Source: Candidatus Obscuribacterales bacterium
Lineage (GTDB): Bacteria > Cyanobacteriota > Vampirovibrionia > Obscuribacterales > Obscuribacteraceae
Length of the DNA stretch: 64,000 nucleotides
Direction: 5' to 3'
NCBI GenBank assembly: GCA_020054205.1
Contig: JAGVLS010000045.1
Location: forward strand, 1 to 64,000
In this document: piece by piece, positions 51,442-61,048 of the stretch
Position numbering within the stretch: the stretch's first letter is position 1
Layout of the letters: each line of letters opens with the position of its first letter
The notes under the pieces: model-generated
Databases searched by the model: none
Seen by the model: the letters and a program-made list of their open reading frames with translations, nothing else
What the model was told of the DNA's origin: nothing
Made by a program: the position numbers and the translations under genes

Positions 51442-53931
51442 TTGAGTACTGGCGAAAGAATAGTAACTGTTGAACTAAGAGAAGAAATGCGCAAGTCATT
51501 TATTGACTACGCTATGTCAGTTATTGTCAGTCGAGCTATTCCTGATGTGAGAGATGGACTAAAACCAGTGCATCGTCGCATTATTTATGGAATGTATGAA
51601 TTAGGTCTTGCTCCAAATGAGCGTTATCGTAAAGCTGCAAAAGCTGTAGGCGATGTAATGGGTAATTATCACCCACACGGTGATTCTGCCATTTATGAAT
51701 CTTTAGTTAGATTAGCTCAGCCGTCAGCCAGTCGTTATGTATTAATAGATGGTCATGGAAATTTTGGTGATTTAGATAATCCCCCTGCTGCTATGCGTTA
51801 TACAGAAGCGCGCTTAGCTCCTATGTCCATGGAAATGCTTTCAGATATAGAATCTGAAACCGTTGACACTAGACCTAATTTTGATGATAGCCGTCGTGAG
51901 CCAGTTGTTTTACCATCGAGAGTACCAACATTGCTTCTCAATGGCTCAGCTGGAATTGCTGTCGGCATGGCAACCAATATTCCACCACATAATTTGACAG
52001 AAGTAATAGATGGAACAATAGCCAAAATTGATAATCCAGATATGGACTCTAAAGGTTTGATGCAATATATCAAAGGTCCAGATTTCCCATCTGGTGGAAC
52101 GATATTAGGCAGACAAGGAATTGAAGAAGCTTACACAACTGGTCGTGGCTCAATACCAGTAAGAGGACAAGCCACTATTGAACAAATTCCTGGTGGTGGC
52201 GGCAGACAAACACGTATGGCAATTGTTGTCACATCACTGCCTTATCTGTGTGGACCAGAAGCATTTGCCAAAAGAATTGCTGACTTAGTAAAAGACGAAA
52301 AAATTAATGGCATTAGCGATATAAATGATGAGACTGATAGAACTGGACTACGTGTTGTCATTGAATTAAAACGAGATGCTCATCCAGAAGTTGTACTAAA
52401 TAATTTATATAAACAAACCCAATTACAACAATCTTTCCCCGTAAATACACTAGCTCTGGTGCGAGGACGTCCAGCAACTTTAAACTTAGCTGCACTCATT
52501 CAAGAATTTGTTGACCATCGTATTGATGTTGTTACCAGACGTACACGTTATTTACTTAAAAAAGCTGAAGAAAGAGCCCACATATTAACTGGCTATCTGA
52601 AAGCTTTAGAAAATTTAGATGCTGTAATTAAAATTATTCGTGGTGCTGATTCAACAGATGAAGCTCGCCAAGGTTTAATGAAAAAATTCCAGTTAGATGA
52701 AGCACAAGCTTCCGCTATTCTGGAAATGCAATTACGACGCCTTACCGGATTAGAACGCGGCAAAATTGAAAAAGAATATAAAGAACTAGTAGGCAAAATA
52801 AAAGAATACAAAGATATTTTGGCTAAACGAGACAAAGTTCTTACCTTAATTAAAACCGAACTAGAAGAAATCAAGAAAAAATATGGTGATGAAAGACGCA
52901 CGAAAATAGAAGGTAGTGCTAGTGATCTTGAGTTGTCTGACAAAGATTTGACTCCTAATGAGCCAATGGCTGTTTTCATGACCAAACAAGATTATGTAAA
53001 ACGTATTCCATTGGATACATTCAAACGCCAAAGAAGAAATACTCGTGGAGTATCTGGTGTTAAAACAAAAGAAGAAGATGATTTAAAACATTTCTTCACT
53101 GCCAATATGCACGATAAATTACTTATTTTTACAAGCAAAGGGCAAGTGTATGGCATTGAAGTTATGGATATTCCTGAAAATAGCCGCTCTGCTCGCGGCA
53201 TGGCAATTGTCAATTTGATTCCCATAACACAAAATGAAACTGTAACTTCCGTTATTCCAGTATCTTCATTTAGAGACGATGAATACTTTGTCATGCTTAC
53301 TCGTCAAGGAAGCATCAAAAAAGTTTCCATGACTGATTTCGATAGCATACGTCGCAGTGGTATTATCGCCATTACTTTAGGTAGTGGTGATGAATTAGGC
53401 TGGGTGAGACCATCAAATGGAAAAGCCGATATTATTATTGGCACATCAGATGGTATGTGTATTCGTTATAGCGAAGAAGAATTGCGTCCACTTGGACGTA
53501 CTGCCCGCGGTGTAAGAGCAATTACATTACGTGAAGGTGATAATATCGTCGGCTTTGACGTTGTGGAAGCACAACCAGACTCATCAATCTTAGTGATAAC
53601 CACTGATGGTTATGGCAAACGAGTGAAATTTGAAGAATTCCGTCAACAAGGACGTGGCGGTATCGGCATTATTGGTATTAAATTCAAAAATGCTCAATCT
53701 CGTTTAGCAACCTTGAGAATTGTCAAAACTGGTGATGAAGTAATCGTCGCTACAGCCAATGGCATTGTCGTTCGACAACGCACTGACGATATAAGCTCAC
53801 AAGGAAGGATGGCTACTGGAGTACGCATTCAACAATTGGGTGAAGATGACTCAGTAATGTCCGTTACACCATTGGTTGAGCCACCAGATGATGTAGATTT
53901 GGATGTAGACACAGGCGAAGCCAAAGAATAA
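51442..53931 (+). CDS. gyrA: DNA gyrase subunit A
   Basis: An 829-residue type IIA topoisomerase A subunit. The catalytic Tyr is residue 120 in AAMRYTEARL. The quinolone region HPHGDSAIYESLVR has wild-type Ser82 and Glu86 (equivalents of E. coli Ser83 and Asp87). The C-terminal domain contains a GyrA-box-like QGRGGIG at about residues 735-741 and several IRxxS-type blades, which favours GyrA over ParC. It starts at TTG 51442 with AGGAGAG upstream. The stop is directly adjacent to that of the convergent small gene. Confidence 0.95.
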   Translation: MSTGERIVTVELREEMRKSFIDYAMSVIVSRAIPDVRDGLKPVHRRIIYGMYELGLAPNERYRKAAKAVGDVMGNYHPHGDSAIYESLVRLAQPSASRYVLIDGHGNFGDLDNPPAAMRYTEARLAPMSMEMLSDIESETVDTRPNFDDSRREPVVLPSRVPTLLLNGSAGIAVGMATNIPPHNLTEVIDGTIAKIDNPDMDSKGLMQYIKGPDFPSGGTILGRQGIEEAYTTGRGSIPVRGQATIEQIPGGGGRQTRMAIVVTSLPYLCGPEAFAKRIADLVKDEKINGISDINDETDRTGLRVVIELKRDAHPEVVLNNLYKQTQLQQSFPVNTLALVRGRPATLNLAALIQEFVDHRIDVVTRRTRYLLKKAEERAHILTGYLKALENLDAVIKIIRGADSTDEARQGLMKKFQLDEAQASAILEMQLRRLTGLERGKIEKEYKELVGKIKEYKDILAKRDKVLTLIKTELEEIKKKYGDERRTKIEGSASDLELSDKDLTPNEPMAVFMTKQDYVKRIPLDTFKRQRRNTRGVSGVKTKEEDDLKHFFTANMHDKLLIFTSKGQVYGIEVMDIPENSRSARGMAIVNLIPITQNETVTSVIPVSSFRDDEYFVMLTRQGSIKKVSMTDFDSIRRSGIIAITLGSGDELGWVRPSNGKADIIIGTSDGMCIRYSEEELRPLGRTARGVRAITLREGDNIVGFDVVEAQPDSSILVITTDGYGKRVKFEEFRQQGRGGIGIIGIKFKNAQSRLATLRIVKTGDEVIVATANGIVVRQRTDDISSQGRMATGVRIQQLGEDDSVMSVTPLVEPPDDVDLDVDTGEAKE

Positions 53932-54192
53932 TTACATATCGAAAGAAATGCCTTCTTTACGGCATTTTGATAAACACCAATTTAATGCCATTTGTTGAGC
54001 AAGGGCTAAGTTCTCTTTTGATTTAGGACGACTAGCAAATACTTGATCTAACAGTTTTTGCAATTCACCTTGATAACATTGTAATGATGGTGGCAAATTG
54101 AGCGTATAGATATTATTTTGCAAAGCAACAATATCTAAAAAGTATTGTGATTGTTGTGAGCCAAGCGCTGGTACAGCAAATGCTCTAACCAT
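53932..54192 (-). CDS. Small unknown protein convergent with gyrA
   Basis: An 86-residue protein of unknown function. It has a short hydrophobic start (VRAFAVPALG), a helical middle (SQQSQYFLDIVALQNNIY) and a helix-rich end (ENLALAQQMALNWCLSK). It ends immediately after gyrA, with no space for a terminator. The codon use resembles neighbouring genes. The start is ATG 54192 with no strong ribosome site. It might be a real conserved small gene, but I cannot identify it. Confidence 0.5.
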   Translation of the reverse strand: MVRAFAVPALGSQQSQYFLDIVALQNNIYTLNLPPSLQCYQGELQKLLDQVFASRPKSKENLALAQQMALNWCLSKCRKEGISFDM

Positions 54193-54611
54193 AAATATGG
54201 GTTTCCTATGTATCCTACGCCACGAATCAAATTTATTTCTAAATTGCCATTCTTATCATAACTTTACAGAGTAATAAAACACAAGCGTTGAAAACCAATC
54301 TAGCTACGGTATCCACCACTGATAGCGCTTGGCAGCCCATTAATTTCTATATTTTCGATAGAGCCTACATATTTAATGCATTTATAAGTTGATTGCCCTT
54401 AGCCCTTTAATATTGATTAAACCAACGAGAAAAGCCTGAAATAGCCAATTCTGCTGGAAAGGAATTAGTTAGGCTTAAAAAAGTTACAAAAATGCTAAAA
54501 GTTTGAACTAAATGGGTATGTTATACAAAGCATAAGTTGTCAATAGGTACTTGTAGGTCTAAATCCAAGTGTAATTGGCGCTAGCTCAATGTTTCTTTGA
54601 GGAAATTTGTA
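54193..54611. other. Intergenic region with one nested hairpin
   Basis: About 420 bases without a gene between two divergent genes. I see one nested inverted repeat, AAGCCT/AGGCTT (54432-54437 with 54471-54476) around AATTC/GAATT (54447-54451 with 54462-54466), followed by A-rich sequence. GAGGAAA just before 54612 is the ribosome site of the next gene. Nothing else is recognisable. Confidence 0.4.
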
Positions 54612-55103
54612 ATGGGCAACAAAAAAAGTTTTTGCAAAGCTGGCGAAATAAATCAAACAAATGATGTAAACGATCAAAATACTAGGCGCATTATTGCTTC
54701 AAATCCTAATACCCCAAAAGAGGTATTGATGTTTCTAGCTCAAGATCTCTCCACTACAATCCGACAACGGGTAGCTGAAAATTTAAGAACACCACCAGAG
54801 ACATTATCTAAACTTGCTGATGATAATGATACGGAAGTTCGTCTAGCAGTAGCTGAAAATCCTAATTCTAATGCTGCGATACTGACAAAATTATCGAACG
54901 ATGAAAGTATAGATGTTCGCTTTGGTGTAGCAGAAAATCCACATATGCCAGAAGATATTTTGATCAAACTAGCAGATGATGATAATCCGTATGTACGCTG
55001 CCGTGCCTTACAAACATTGCAAAGAATGTCATTGCACAGTCAAGCCAGATTGAACTTATTGCTGCAATCATGCTGCGGCAAACATACAACAAAAGAAAAT
55101 TAG
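54612..55103 (+). CDS. Leucine-rich-repeat-variant (LRV) protein
   Basis: A 163-residue protein built of four or five LRV/HEAT-like repeats with the pattern VRxxVAENPxxPxxxLxxLADD, for example RQRVAENLRTPPETLSKLAD and RLAVAENPNSNAAILTKLSN (written in part). Such alpha-solenoids bind proteins or, in nitrogen-fixing bacteria, carry an extra iron-sulfur cluster; the N-terminal Cys here (KSFCKAGE) is single, so no cluster is evident. Two Cys lie at the C-terminus (SCCGKH). I chose ATG 54612 with GAGGAAA 8 bases upstream. It is convergent with the regulator at 55115. Confidence 0.85.
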   Translation: MGNKKSFCKAGEINQTNDVNDQNTRRIIASNPNTPKEVLMFLAQDLSTTIRQRVAENLRTPPETLSKLADDNDTEVRLAVAENPNSNAAILTKLSNDESIDVRFGVAENPHMPEDILIKLADDDNPYVRCRALQTLQRMSLHSQARLNLLLQSCCGKHTTKEN

Positions 55104-55114
55104 CCTTCTAATTA

Positions 55115-55789
55115 TTAGCGAGAAGGATCTTCTTCTCTTAATACGTAACCTTCTCCACGTACTGTTTGGATCAAGCGTTTTGCATTGCCATCTTCCAACT
55201 TAGAACGTAAATAACGAATATAAACTTCAATTACGTTTGATTCGCCGATAAAGTCATAACCCCATACTTTATCGAATATAAATTCACGAGTTAAAACTTG
55301 TTCTGGGAATTGCATAAAGAGTCTGAGTAAATCAAATTCTTTTGCACGTAAATCTAATTGGCGTTCACCACGTTTTACAACACGGTTAAGTTGATCCATC
55401 CACAAATCAGCATAAGTCAAAATGCCTTCTTGTGGCTTGCGACGCATTACTGCTCTTATACGTGCCAATAATTCTTCTGTAGCAAATGGCTTAGTCAAAT
55501 AATCGTCAGCACCACTGTCTAGTCCTGAAACTCTATCTTGCAGTCCGTCTTTAGCAGTCAGCATTATTACGGGCACTTTTGACATAGCGCGTAAACGCTT
55601 ACAAACTTCTACTCCATCTAAGCCCGGCAGCATAATATCTAGTAGTACTAAATCTGGTTGCTCTTTCTTGAATACGTCTAGACCTTGATTACCCTCGTGG
55701 GCAACACAGACCTGGTAACCTTCATAACCCAGCTCTAATTCGATTAGACGCGCGATGTTTACATCGTCTTCGATAATTAGGATCTTCAA
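55115..55789 (-). CDS. Orphan OmpR-family response regulator
   Basis: A 224-residue regulator. Receiver: EDD at 7-9, phosphoacceptor Asp51 in LVLLDIMLPG, MLTAKD, and LTKPF with Lys near 101. Winged helix at about 127-218: LRAKEFDLLRLFMQFPE, VIEVYIRYLRSKLED and TVRGEGYVLRE. It has no adjacent kinase. It starts at TTG 55789, preceded by GAGGTGA at a good distance. It is less similar to the regulators at 8897 and 22964 than they are to each other, and closer to the general RppA/NblR-style regulators of cyanobacteria. Confidence 0.92.
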   Translation of the reverse strand: MKILIIEDDVNIARLIELELGYEGYQVCVAHEGNQGLDVFKKEQPDLVLLDIMLPGLDGVEVCKRLRAMSKVPVIMLTAKDGLQDRVSGLDSGADDYLTKPFATEELLARIRAVMRRKPQEGILTYADLWMDQLNRVVKRGERQLDLRAKEFDLLRLFMQFPEQVLTREFIFDKVWGYDFIGESNVIEVYIRYLRSKLEDGNAKRLIQTVRGEGYVLREEDPSR

Positions 55790-56197
55790 GAGCGTTCACC
55801 TCATAACCTTTAATTTAACGTCAGCCTTTAATATTAAACCCTACTCAAACGACTTTTAAGCTTTGCAATCAAAATTTTTGAATTCGTTACACGATATTGT
55901 TCAAAACGCTGATCAGACTTGAGTTACAAAGATTAGCTTGAAGTTAGAGCCTATTTACAATGTATATCTACAGCTAATATTAAAGAATCTACCAGGTGTT
56001 TAATCTTTCGAAAAGGGGTTTTGAAAAAAAACCTTTGAGATTTTTCAATTACCTCAATCAGGGCCGTACTAATTAAAGTAGATTTAAGAAAATCTCATTT
56101 GTCAACAAATAGGAATAAGAGTTTTTATCAGCCTACTTACAAAACTGGGTATGTTGAAACATATAGAACGATAATCACAATACTCAATAATAGTTAG
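55790..56197. other. Intergenic region between divergent genes
   Basis: About 400 AT-rich bases between the regulator and the TPR gene. I see short palindromes (TTTAATATTAAA near 55830) and a G-rich/A-rich stem (AAAAGGGGTTTT, about 56018). There is no gene and no clear promoter. It presumably holds the promoters of both flanking genes. Confidence 0.35.
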
Positions 56198-57667
56198 ATG
56201 CAAAGCTCAAAACTAAATTCCACCCACCAAGAAGTTTCTCCTTCTTTCAAACATTCACAGTTTTTGAGATTTCATTACCTTGGCTTCAATACTTTTGCTT
56301 TAAAAACAGCAATTGTCATTGCTACATTGCTTACTCTTTGTGATGCCATTGCTTTAATTCCTACATATAATGGAATTGCCGACTTTGCTATCAATATAAT
56401 TTCGCTTTGGACTAAAGCTCTAGTGCTTTGGTATATAGGCTTTTTATTAATCATGTTTTTTGCGTCTTTTGTTGTAGGAGAAATTTCCCTTAGCGCAAAA
56501 GGCATCCGGCTAGGAGGATTTTCTAAATTAGTAACTTGGGATTTGGTTGAAGCCATATCGCTTGAACCACAAAAATTATTTGGCAAATTATTTTCTTTAG
56601 AAAATGCTCCAATCAAACTTACTTTATTTATTGCTCGTTCTAATGCAAAAAAGAGATGGCGCTCAAAAGAATTACCATCTTTTTTCTTTGCAGCAAATGA
56701 ATATAAGTCATTTATAGAAAAGCTTGCTTCTAAAGTAACTAATTTACAAATAAATAGCCAATATTATTTGGTCAGTAAAAATCCAGACTTAGCAAATTTG
56801 AAGAGAAATTATTGTTTTTATCACAAACAACGTTTTTTCATTACTGTTTTTATTGCTCTAAGTTTGATTTGTTTCTTAGGCAGACGTACCTATGTTTATT
56901 ATGTATACAATCAAGCTAATACTAATATGAAGCGTGCTGCTTATCAAAGTGCAATGGATAATTACAGTAAAGCTACAACTATTGATCCATATTTTGCTTA
57001 CGCTTGGCACAATTTAGCAACAGCAGAGTTTAAATTAGGATATATACCAAATGCTATCGAACATTGGCAAAAAGCATTAGCGTTAAAACCTGATTTTGTT
57101 GAGCCAAAAGTGAGTTTAGCTTATTGTTATCTTCAAAATTATGATTATGTCCGCGCACGACAACAATTAGATAAAGCTCTCAAACTTGCTCCCAACGATC
57201 CATATGTATTAATTAATTCAGCTCAAGTATCAATGCGCTCTGGCAATATACAACAAGCAATGCGAACAGCAAGACTACTTTTAGCTTTGGATAATAAAAA
57301 TACGGGAGCAGTGGCTGTAATTGCTCAAGCCCGCATTCGCTTAGGAAGACCGGAAGATGCTCTTAAGCTTTTAAATAAAGCAAGCAAAAATAATCGTATG
57401 ATAACAACTGATATTTATTGCCAATTAGTTAAAGCAGAAGCTTTGGCTGTACTCAATAAATTAGACCAAGCTGAATTGATCACAAGAAAATTATCTTACA
57501 GCCAGCCTAACAATGCCGATATATTTTTTGACTTAGCAGATATATTTATGAAGCAAGGGAAAGTCAAACAAGCCAAAGAAATTTTAGTAAAAGCAGAACA
57601 ATTACAACCAAAGAATCCAAGAACATTGCTTTTAAAGACAAAACTTGATTTAGCTAAGGAGAATTAA
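56198..57667 (+). CDS. Membrane-anchored TPR protein
   Basis: A 489-residue protein. Residues 1-130 contain two membrane spans (about 33-52 and 68-93) around a cytoplasmic domain (about 105-180, KLVTWDLVEAISLEP). A third span lies at about 210-230, then TPR repeats from about 240 to 485, with units like AYAWHNLATAEFKLGYIPNAI and DPYVLINSAQVSMRSGNIQQA. Large TPR scaffolds like this usually assemble envelope complexes. The gene ends 0 bases before the serpin gene (stop taa then ATG), so the two are probably one operon. Confidence 0.8.
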   Translation: MQSSKLNSTHQEVSPSFKHSQFLRFHYLGFNTFALKTAIVIATLLTLCDAIALIPTYNGIADFAINIISLWTKALVLWYIGFLLIMFFASFVVGEISLSAKGIRLGGFSKLVTWDLVEAISLEPQKLFGKLFSLENAPIKLTLFIARSNAKKRWRSKELPSFFFAANEYKSFIEKLASKVTNLQINSQYYLVSKNPDLANLKRNYCFYHKQRFFITVFIALSLICFLGRRTYVYYVYNQANTNMKRAAYQSAMDNYSKATTIDPYFAYAWHNLATAEFKLGYIPNAIEHWQKALALKPDFVEPKVSLAYCYLQNYDYVRARQQLDKALKLAPNDPYVLINSAQVSMRSGNIQQAMRTARLLLALDNKNTGAVAVIAQARIRLGRPEDALKLLNKASKNNRMITTDIYCQLVKAEALAVLNKLDQAELITRKLSYSQPNNADIFFDLADIFMKQGKVKQAKEILVKAEQLQPKNPRTLLLKTKLDLAKEN

Positions 57668-58873
57668 ATGCCAAAGACAATGACAACAATTTATTTAGCG
57701 TTCACAATAATATTGAGTCAATTATTATTACCATGTTATAGCAAATCAACATTACAGGAAAATCCCTCCCACACCAGTGATTTTGCCTTTAACTTATTAG
57801 ATCAATCTATTGGTGGCAAAGAAAACAAAAATGTCATTCTCTCACCTTTTAGCATTTCAACTGCATTATCAATGGTTTTAAATGGAGCCAATGGTGAAAC
57901 AGAAAAGGCAATAGCTAAGACTTTGGGATTTTCCAATAAAAATATGGCTTCTGTTAATACTGATAATAAATCCCATTTAGATTCACTCAAAAATGTTGAC
58001 AATAACACACAATTGACAATAGCCAATGCTTTGTTTATCAACAAACAAATAAAACTAAAAGCTGATTTCCTGGAAACAAATAAGCAATTTTATGGAGCAG
58101 AAATTTCTTCATGTAATTTTAGCGATCAAAAAACCGTAACTAAAATCAATGATTGGGTAAGCAAACAAACTAAAGGCAAAATCCCCACTATCATCGACCA
58201 GCTAAATGGTGGAGATCTTATGTGCTTATTAAATGCTATTTACTTTAAAGGCTTGTGGAAAAGTCCTTTTTTGAAAGGCGATACACACGAAGAAAACTTC
58301 AATTTAGTAAATGGCTCGAATATCAAAGTAAAAATGATGCACAAATCAGCTAAGTTTCAATATATTGAAAATAATAAATTTCAATCAGTCTATTTACCTT
58401 ATTCCGATGGACGTTTAGGATTATATGTTTTCCTTCCCATGAACGGTAATAATATTACTTCTATCAGCAACGATCTTATGATAGCTGATTGGAATAAATT
58501 GACTAAATCATTTAAAGCTGAACAAGGTTATTTAGGATTACCTGTTCTTAAAGCTGAGTATTCTATTACTCTCAATAATGTTTTGAGCAATTTAGGAATG
58601 GCAATTGCATTTAACAGCAAAGCTAATTTTTCCAAAATAACTAGCGAAACAGATACTTTCATTGGTCGGGTCATTCATAAAGCAGTAATGGAAATTAATG
58701 AAGAAGGTACTACTGCCGCTGCTGCTACGGCTGTAGTTATGTGTACAAGCGCAATGCCGCAAAAAAATGTAAAACCACCTTTTGAAATGATTGTCAACAA
58801 ACCATACATTCTTGTATTGGCCGATCAAAAAACAAATGAAAAACTTTTTGTTGCTGCTATTTACCAACCATAA
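57668..58873 (+). CDS. Secreted serpin (serine protease inhibitor)
   Basis: A 401-residue serpin with an N-terminal signal peptide (hydrophobic about 6-24; SQLLLPC is lipobox-like but not canonical). Serpin landmarks are NVILSPFSISTALSMVLNGA, NALFINKQIKL, NDWVSKQTKGKIPTII and NAIYFKGLW, and the C-terminal PFEMIVNKPYILVL. The reactive loop hinge EEGTTAAAATAVV (about 343-355) has the small residues of inhibitory serpins, so it should trap proteases. By counting from the hinge, P1 falls near Ser/Ala/Met, which suggests a chymotrypsin- or elastase-like target. Serpins are scattered in bacteria, so acquisition is possible. It follows the TPR gene directly with AAGGAG upstream. Confidence 0.92.
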   Translation: MPKTMTTIYLAFTIILSQLLLPCYSKSTLQENPSHTSDFAFNLLDQSIGGKENKNVILSPFSISTALSMVLNGANGETEKAIAKTLGFSNKNMASVNTDNKSHLDSLKNVDNNTQLTIANALFINKQIKLKADFLETNKQFYGAEISSCNFSDQKTVTKINDWVSKQTKGKIPTIIDQLNGGDLMCLLNAIYFKGLWKSPFLKGDTHEENFNLVNGSNIKVKMMHKSAKFQYIENNKFQSVYLPYSDGRLGLYVFLPMNGNNITSISNDLMIADWNKLTKSFKAEQGYLGLPVLKAEYSITLNNVLSNLGMAIAFNSKANFSKITSETDTFIGRVIHKAVMEINEEGTTAAAATAVVMCTSAMPQKNVKPPFEMIVNKPYILVLADQKTNEKLFVAAIYQP

Positions 58874-59064
58874 ATCAAATGAAAAAAGCAGCCTTTTAAC
58901 TGGCGGTAAGAATTTTTTTTAGCTTCAGTACCTATTAGAAGAATTAGATGCAAGATCGTTGCAACAATATGCAGAAGTTTGTGCATACTATAAGTCAAAC
59001 TTCACCGTTGAGATTTTGATAATGTGGTAAACTAATTCATTCATTTATTTTTTAAGGAGTGGAC

Positions 59065-59583
59065 ATGACAGTTTCCGATACAAAAGAACCAATGCCTTGC
59101 GTGAAAGCAGAACCAGAAAAAGAACATAAATGGCTCAGCAAACTCATAGGTGAATGGACTTTTGAAGCTGAATGCTTTATGGGTCCAGATAATCCACCTA
59201 TGAAATCAACTGGTGCAGAAAAAGTTCGCTCATTAGATGGGCTTTGGATGGTAGGCGAAGGAACAAGCACTACTCCCGATGGTGGTCCTTGCACAACCAT
59301 TATGACTTTAGGCTATGACCCGAGCACAAAACATTTTGTTGGCACATTTATTGCTTCAATCATGACCCATATGTGGCAATATAAAGGTCAATTGAATAAA
59401 GAAGAGACCATTTTAACTCTTGATACAGAAGGACCAGATTTTGTAAATCCAGGTAAAACTTGTAAATATCAAGACATTGTTGAATATAAAGACAACAATA
59501 ACCGTTTACTCAGGTCACAAGTACTTGATGCCAATGGTAAATGGCAGCAAATTATGACAGCTCATTATCGACGCAAAGTCTAA
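59065..59583 (+). CDS. DUF1579 family protein
   Basis: A 172-residue protein of the DUF1579 family (lipocalin-like fold of unknown function). Family landmarks are HKWLSKLIGEWTFEAEC near residue 24, SLDGLWMVGEG, TIMTLGYDPSTKHFVGTFI and the final MTAHYRRK. I chose ATG 59065 because AAGGAG ends 6 bases upstream; a GTG at 59059 is too close to the site. It is monocistronic. The preceding 180 bases hold a few short repeats but no terminator I can support. Confidence 0.88.
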   Translation: MTVSDTKEPMPCVKAEPEKEHKWLSKLIGEWTFEAECFMGPDNPPMKSTGAEKVRSLDGLWMVGEGTSTTPDGGPCTTIMTLGYDPSTKHFVGTFIASIMTHMWQYKGQLNKEETILTLDTEGPDFVNPGKTCKYQDIVEYKDNNNRLLRSQVLDANGKWQQIMTAHYRRKV

Positions 59584-59594
59584 TCTTTACCCAA

Positions 59595-59990
59595 TTAATT
59601 TGTTAGCTGTGTTCGTTTGATAGAAACAGTTTGTGGACCTTTGCCATCTGCACTTTCAAACGTTACTTTTATTTGCGTATTTTCTTTGCCGCGTATTTTA
59701 AAAACGACATCTTTAAAAAGTAAGCCGTCAATATTTTTTCCATCAATCTTTGTAATACGATCACCGACTTTAAGTCCAGCTTTGCCAGCAGGACTGTCAG
59801 CAGTTAGATCTTTAACTATTACTGGATGATCTTTCGAGACAATCATACTTTCTTCTTTGTCTTTATCGTTAAATCCTTTTACTTCAATGGCAACACCAAT
59901 GCCAACTACAGGATCTTCTTTATCTTCAGCGCTTACTGGACATCCTACTAATGCTAATAAACTCATAATTATCAGAAATTGTTTTTTCAT
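59595..59990 (-). CDS. Secreted PDZ-domain protein
   Basis: A 131-residue protein with a signal peptide and lipobox-like end (SLLALVGCP, Cys near 18). One PDZ domain covers about 40-125. The loop KDLTADSPAGKAGLKVGDRITKIDGKNI is typical of the DegP/C-terminal-processing protease type. There is no protease domain, so it is likely an adaptor in the envelope. I chose ATG 59990 over an in-frame TTG at 59999 because the signal peptide starts there. It is convergent with DUF1579. Confidence 0.8.
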   Translation of the reverse strand: MKKQFLIIMSLLALVGCPVSAEDKEDPVVGIGVAIEVKGFNDKDKEESMIVSKDHPVIVKDLTADSPAGKAGLKVGDRITKIDGKNIDGLLFKDVVFKIRGKENTQIKVTFESADGKGPQTVSIKRTQLTN

Positions 59991-60076
59991 ACTAATCAAA
60001 ACTCCATCCTGCTTCTCTTATCTCAATCTACCCTTTCATTCAGATAAAAGCATTAATACTTCAAGCCCATCAAAAG

Positions 60077-61048
60077 TTAGTTGAGAAAATGCCTAGCCCA
60101 GGCAATTTCAGCTCTTAACGATTCTTCTAAATTAAAGTCTTCGTAAAAACCAATTTGATCCTTAAGCTTATTAACAGAACAAGTATTTTCAGTAATTAAC
60201 TTCTCAACTTGAGCAATAGTCACTGGTGACGATTTACCTAAAATAATTTGAGCTGTACGTGCTGTTGTTTTAATTAGCCATAAAGGCATCGTACGTGGAG
60301 TTGGTTTATTCAAACATTTTGCTATTTTATCAGCTAATTCTCTTACTGTCGGTACATATGAATTAGCTAAATTGAAAACATGATATCCATCAGGTAATTT
60401 ATTTATAGCTAAATCTACTGCTTTAGCTACATCTTTTGCATAAATCAAACTTTTACGAGCAGCCATTTGTCCAATATGGAAATACCTTCCTTTTTTAATT
60501 TGTTTTATAAGAGAAAGCATATTACCTCTATCTCCTTCACCAAAAATAAGCGCTGGTCTAAATATTATTGTTTTTGGACATACTAGATTTTTTGTGAGCC
60601 AATTTTCTGCTTGTGTTTTAGAAATAGCATAAGCAGTTTTTGGATCAAGAGAAGATGACTCTGTTGCTTCCGAAAAAGGACCGTTGCCATAAACGGCAAT
60701 TGTGCTAAAAAACACAAATGTTTTGACATTGTTTTTTTTGCATGCTTGAGCTAGCTTTTTTGTCGTTTCTAAATTTAAAAGATTATATTCTTCTTGAGAG
60801 GCATTTGGTCTATGAACAAGAGAAGCTGTATGAATTACAGTAGAGCAATTTTTAGTGAGTTCTGTAAATTCATCATCTGAGACCTTTAAAAAATCCAGTT
60901 CTTTTATTTCAATACTTGAAGAGCATTGCAAATAAGGAAAAAGTTTTTCGAAATTAGCTTTTTTTCTTACTTGTAATTTTAATTCGGTTTTCAGCCGTTC
61001 AACAAGCGCGCGTCCAACCAGTCCATTTGCCCCCGTGATTAAAATCAT
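60077..61048 (-). CDS. NAD-dependent epimerase/dehydratase
   Basis: A 323-residue extended SDR. The Rossmann motif TGANGLVGRA is at residues 4-13. Active-site Tyr/Lys are in AYAISK (about 137-142). The active-site Ser/Thr region reads FFSTIAVYG. Similar to UDP-glucose 4-epimerase or 3-beta-HSD-type enzymes; the substrate is unknown. It begins at ATG 61048, overlapping the glycosyltransferase stop by one base, so the two are translationally coupled. The pair probably makes a nucleotide-sugar-based glycan. Confidence 0.85.
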   Translation of the reverse strand: MILITGANGLVGRALVERLKTELKLQVRKKANFEKLFPYLQCSSSIEIKELDFLKVSDDEFTELTKNCSTVIHTASLVHRPNASQEEYNLLNLETTKKLAQACKKNNVKTFVFFSTIAVYGNGPFSEATESSSLDPKTAYAISKTQAENWLTKNLVCPKTIIFRPALIFGEGDRGNMLSLIKQIKKGRYFHIGQMAARKSLIYAKDVAKAVDLAINKLPDGYHVFNLANSYVPTVRELADKIAKCLNKPTPRTMPLWLIKTTARTAQIILGKSSPVTIAQVEKLITENTCSVNKLKDQIGFYEDFNLEESLRAEIAWARHFLN

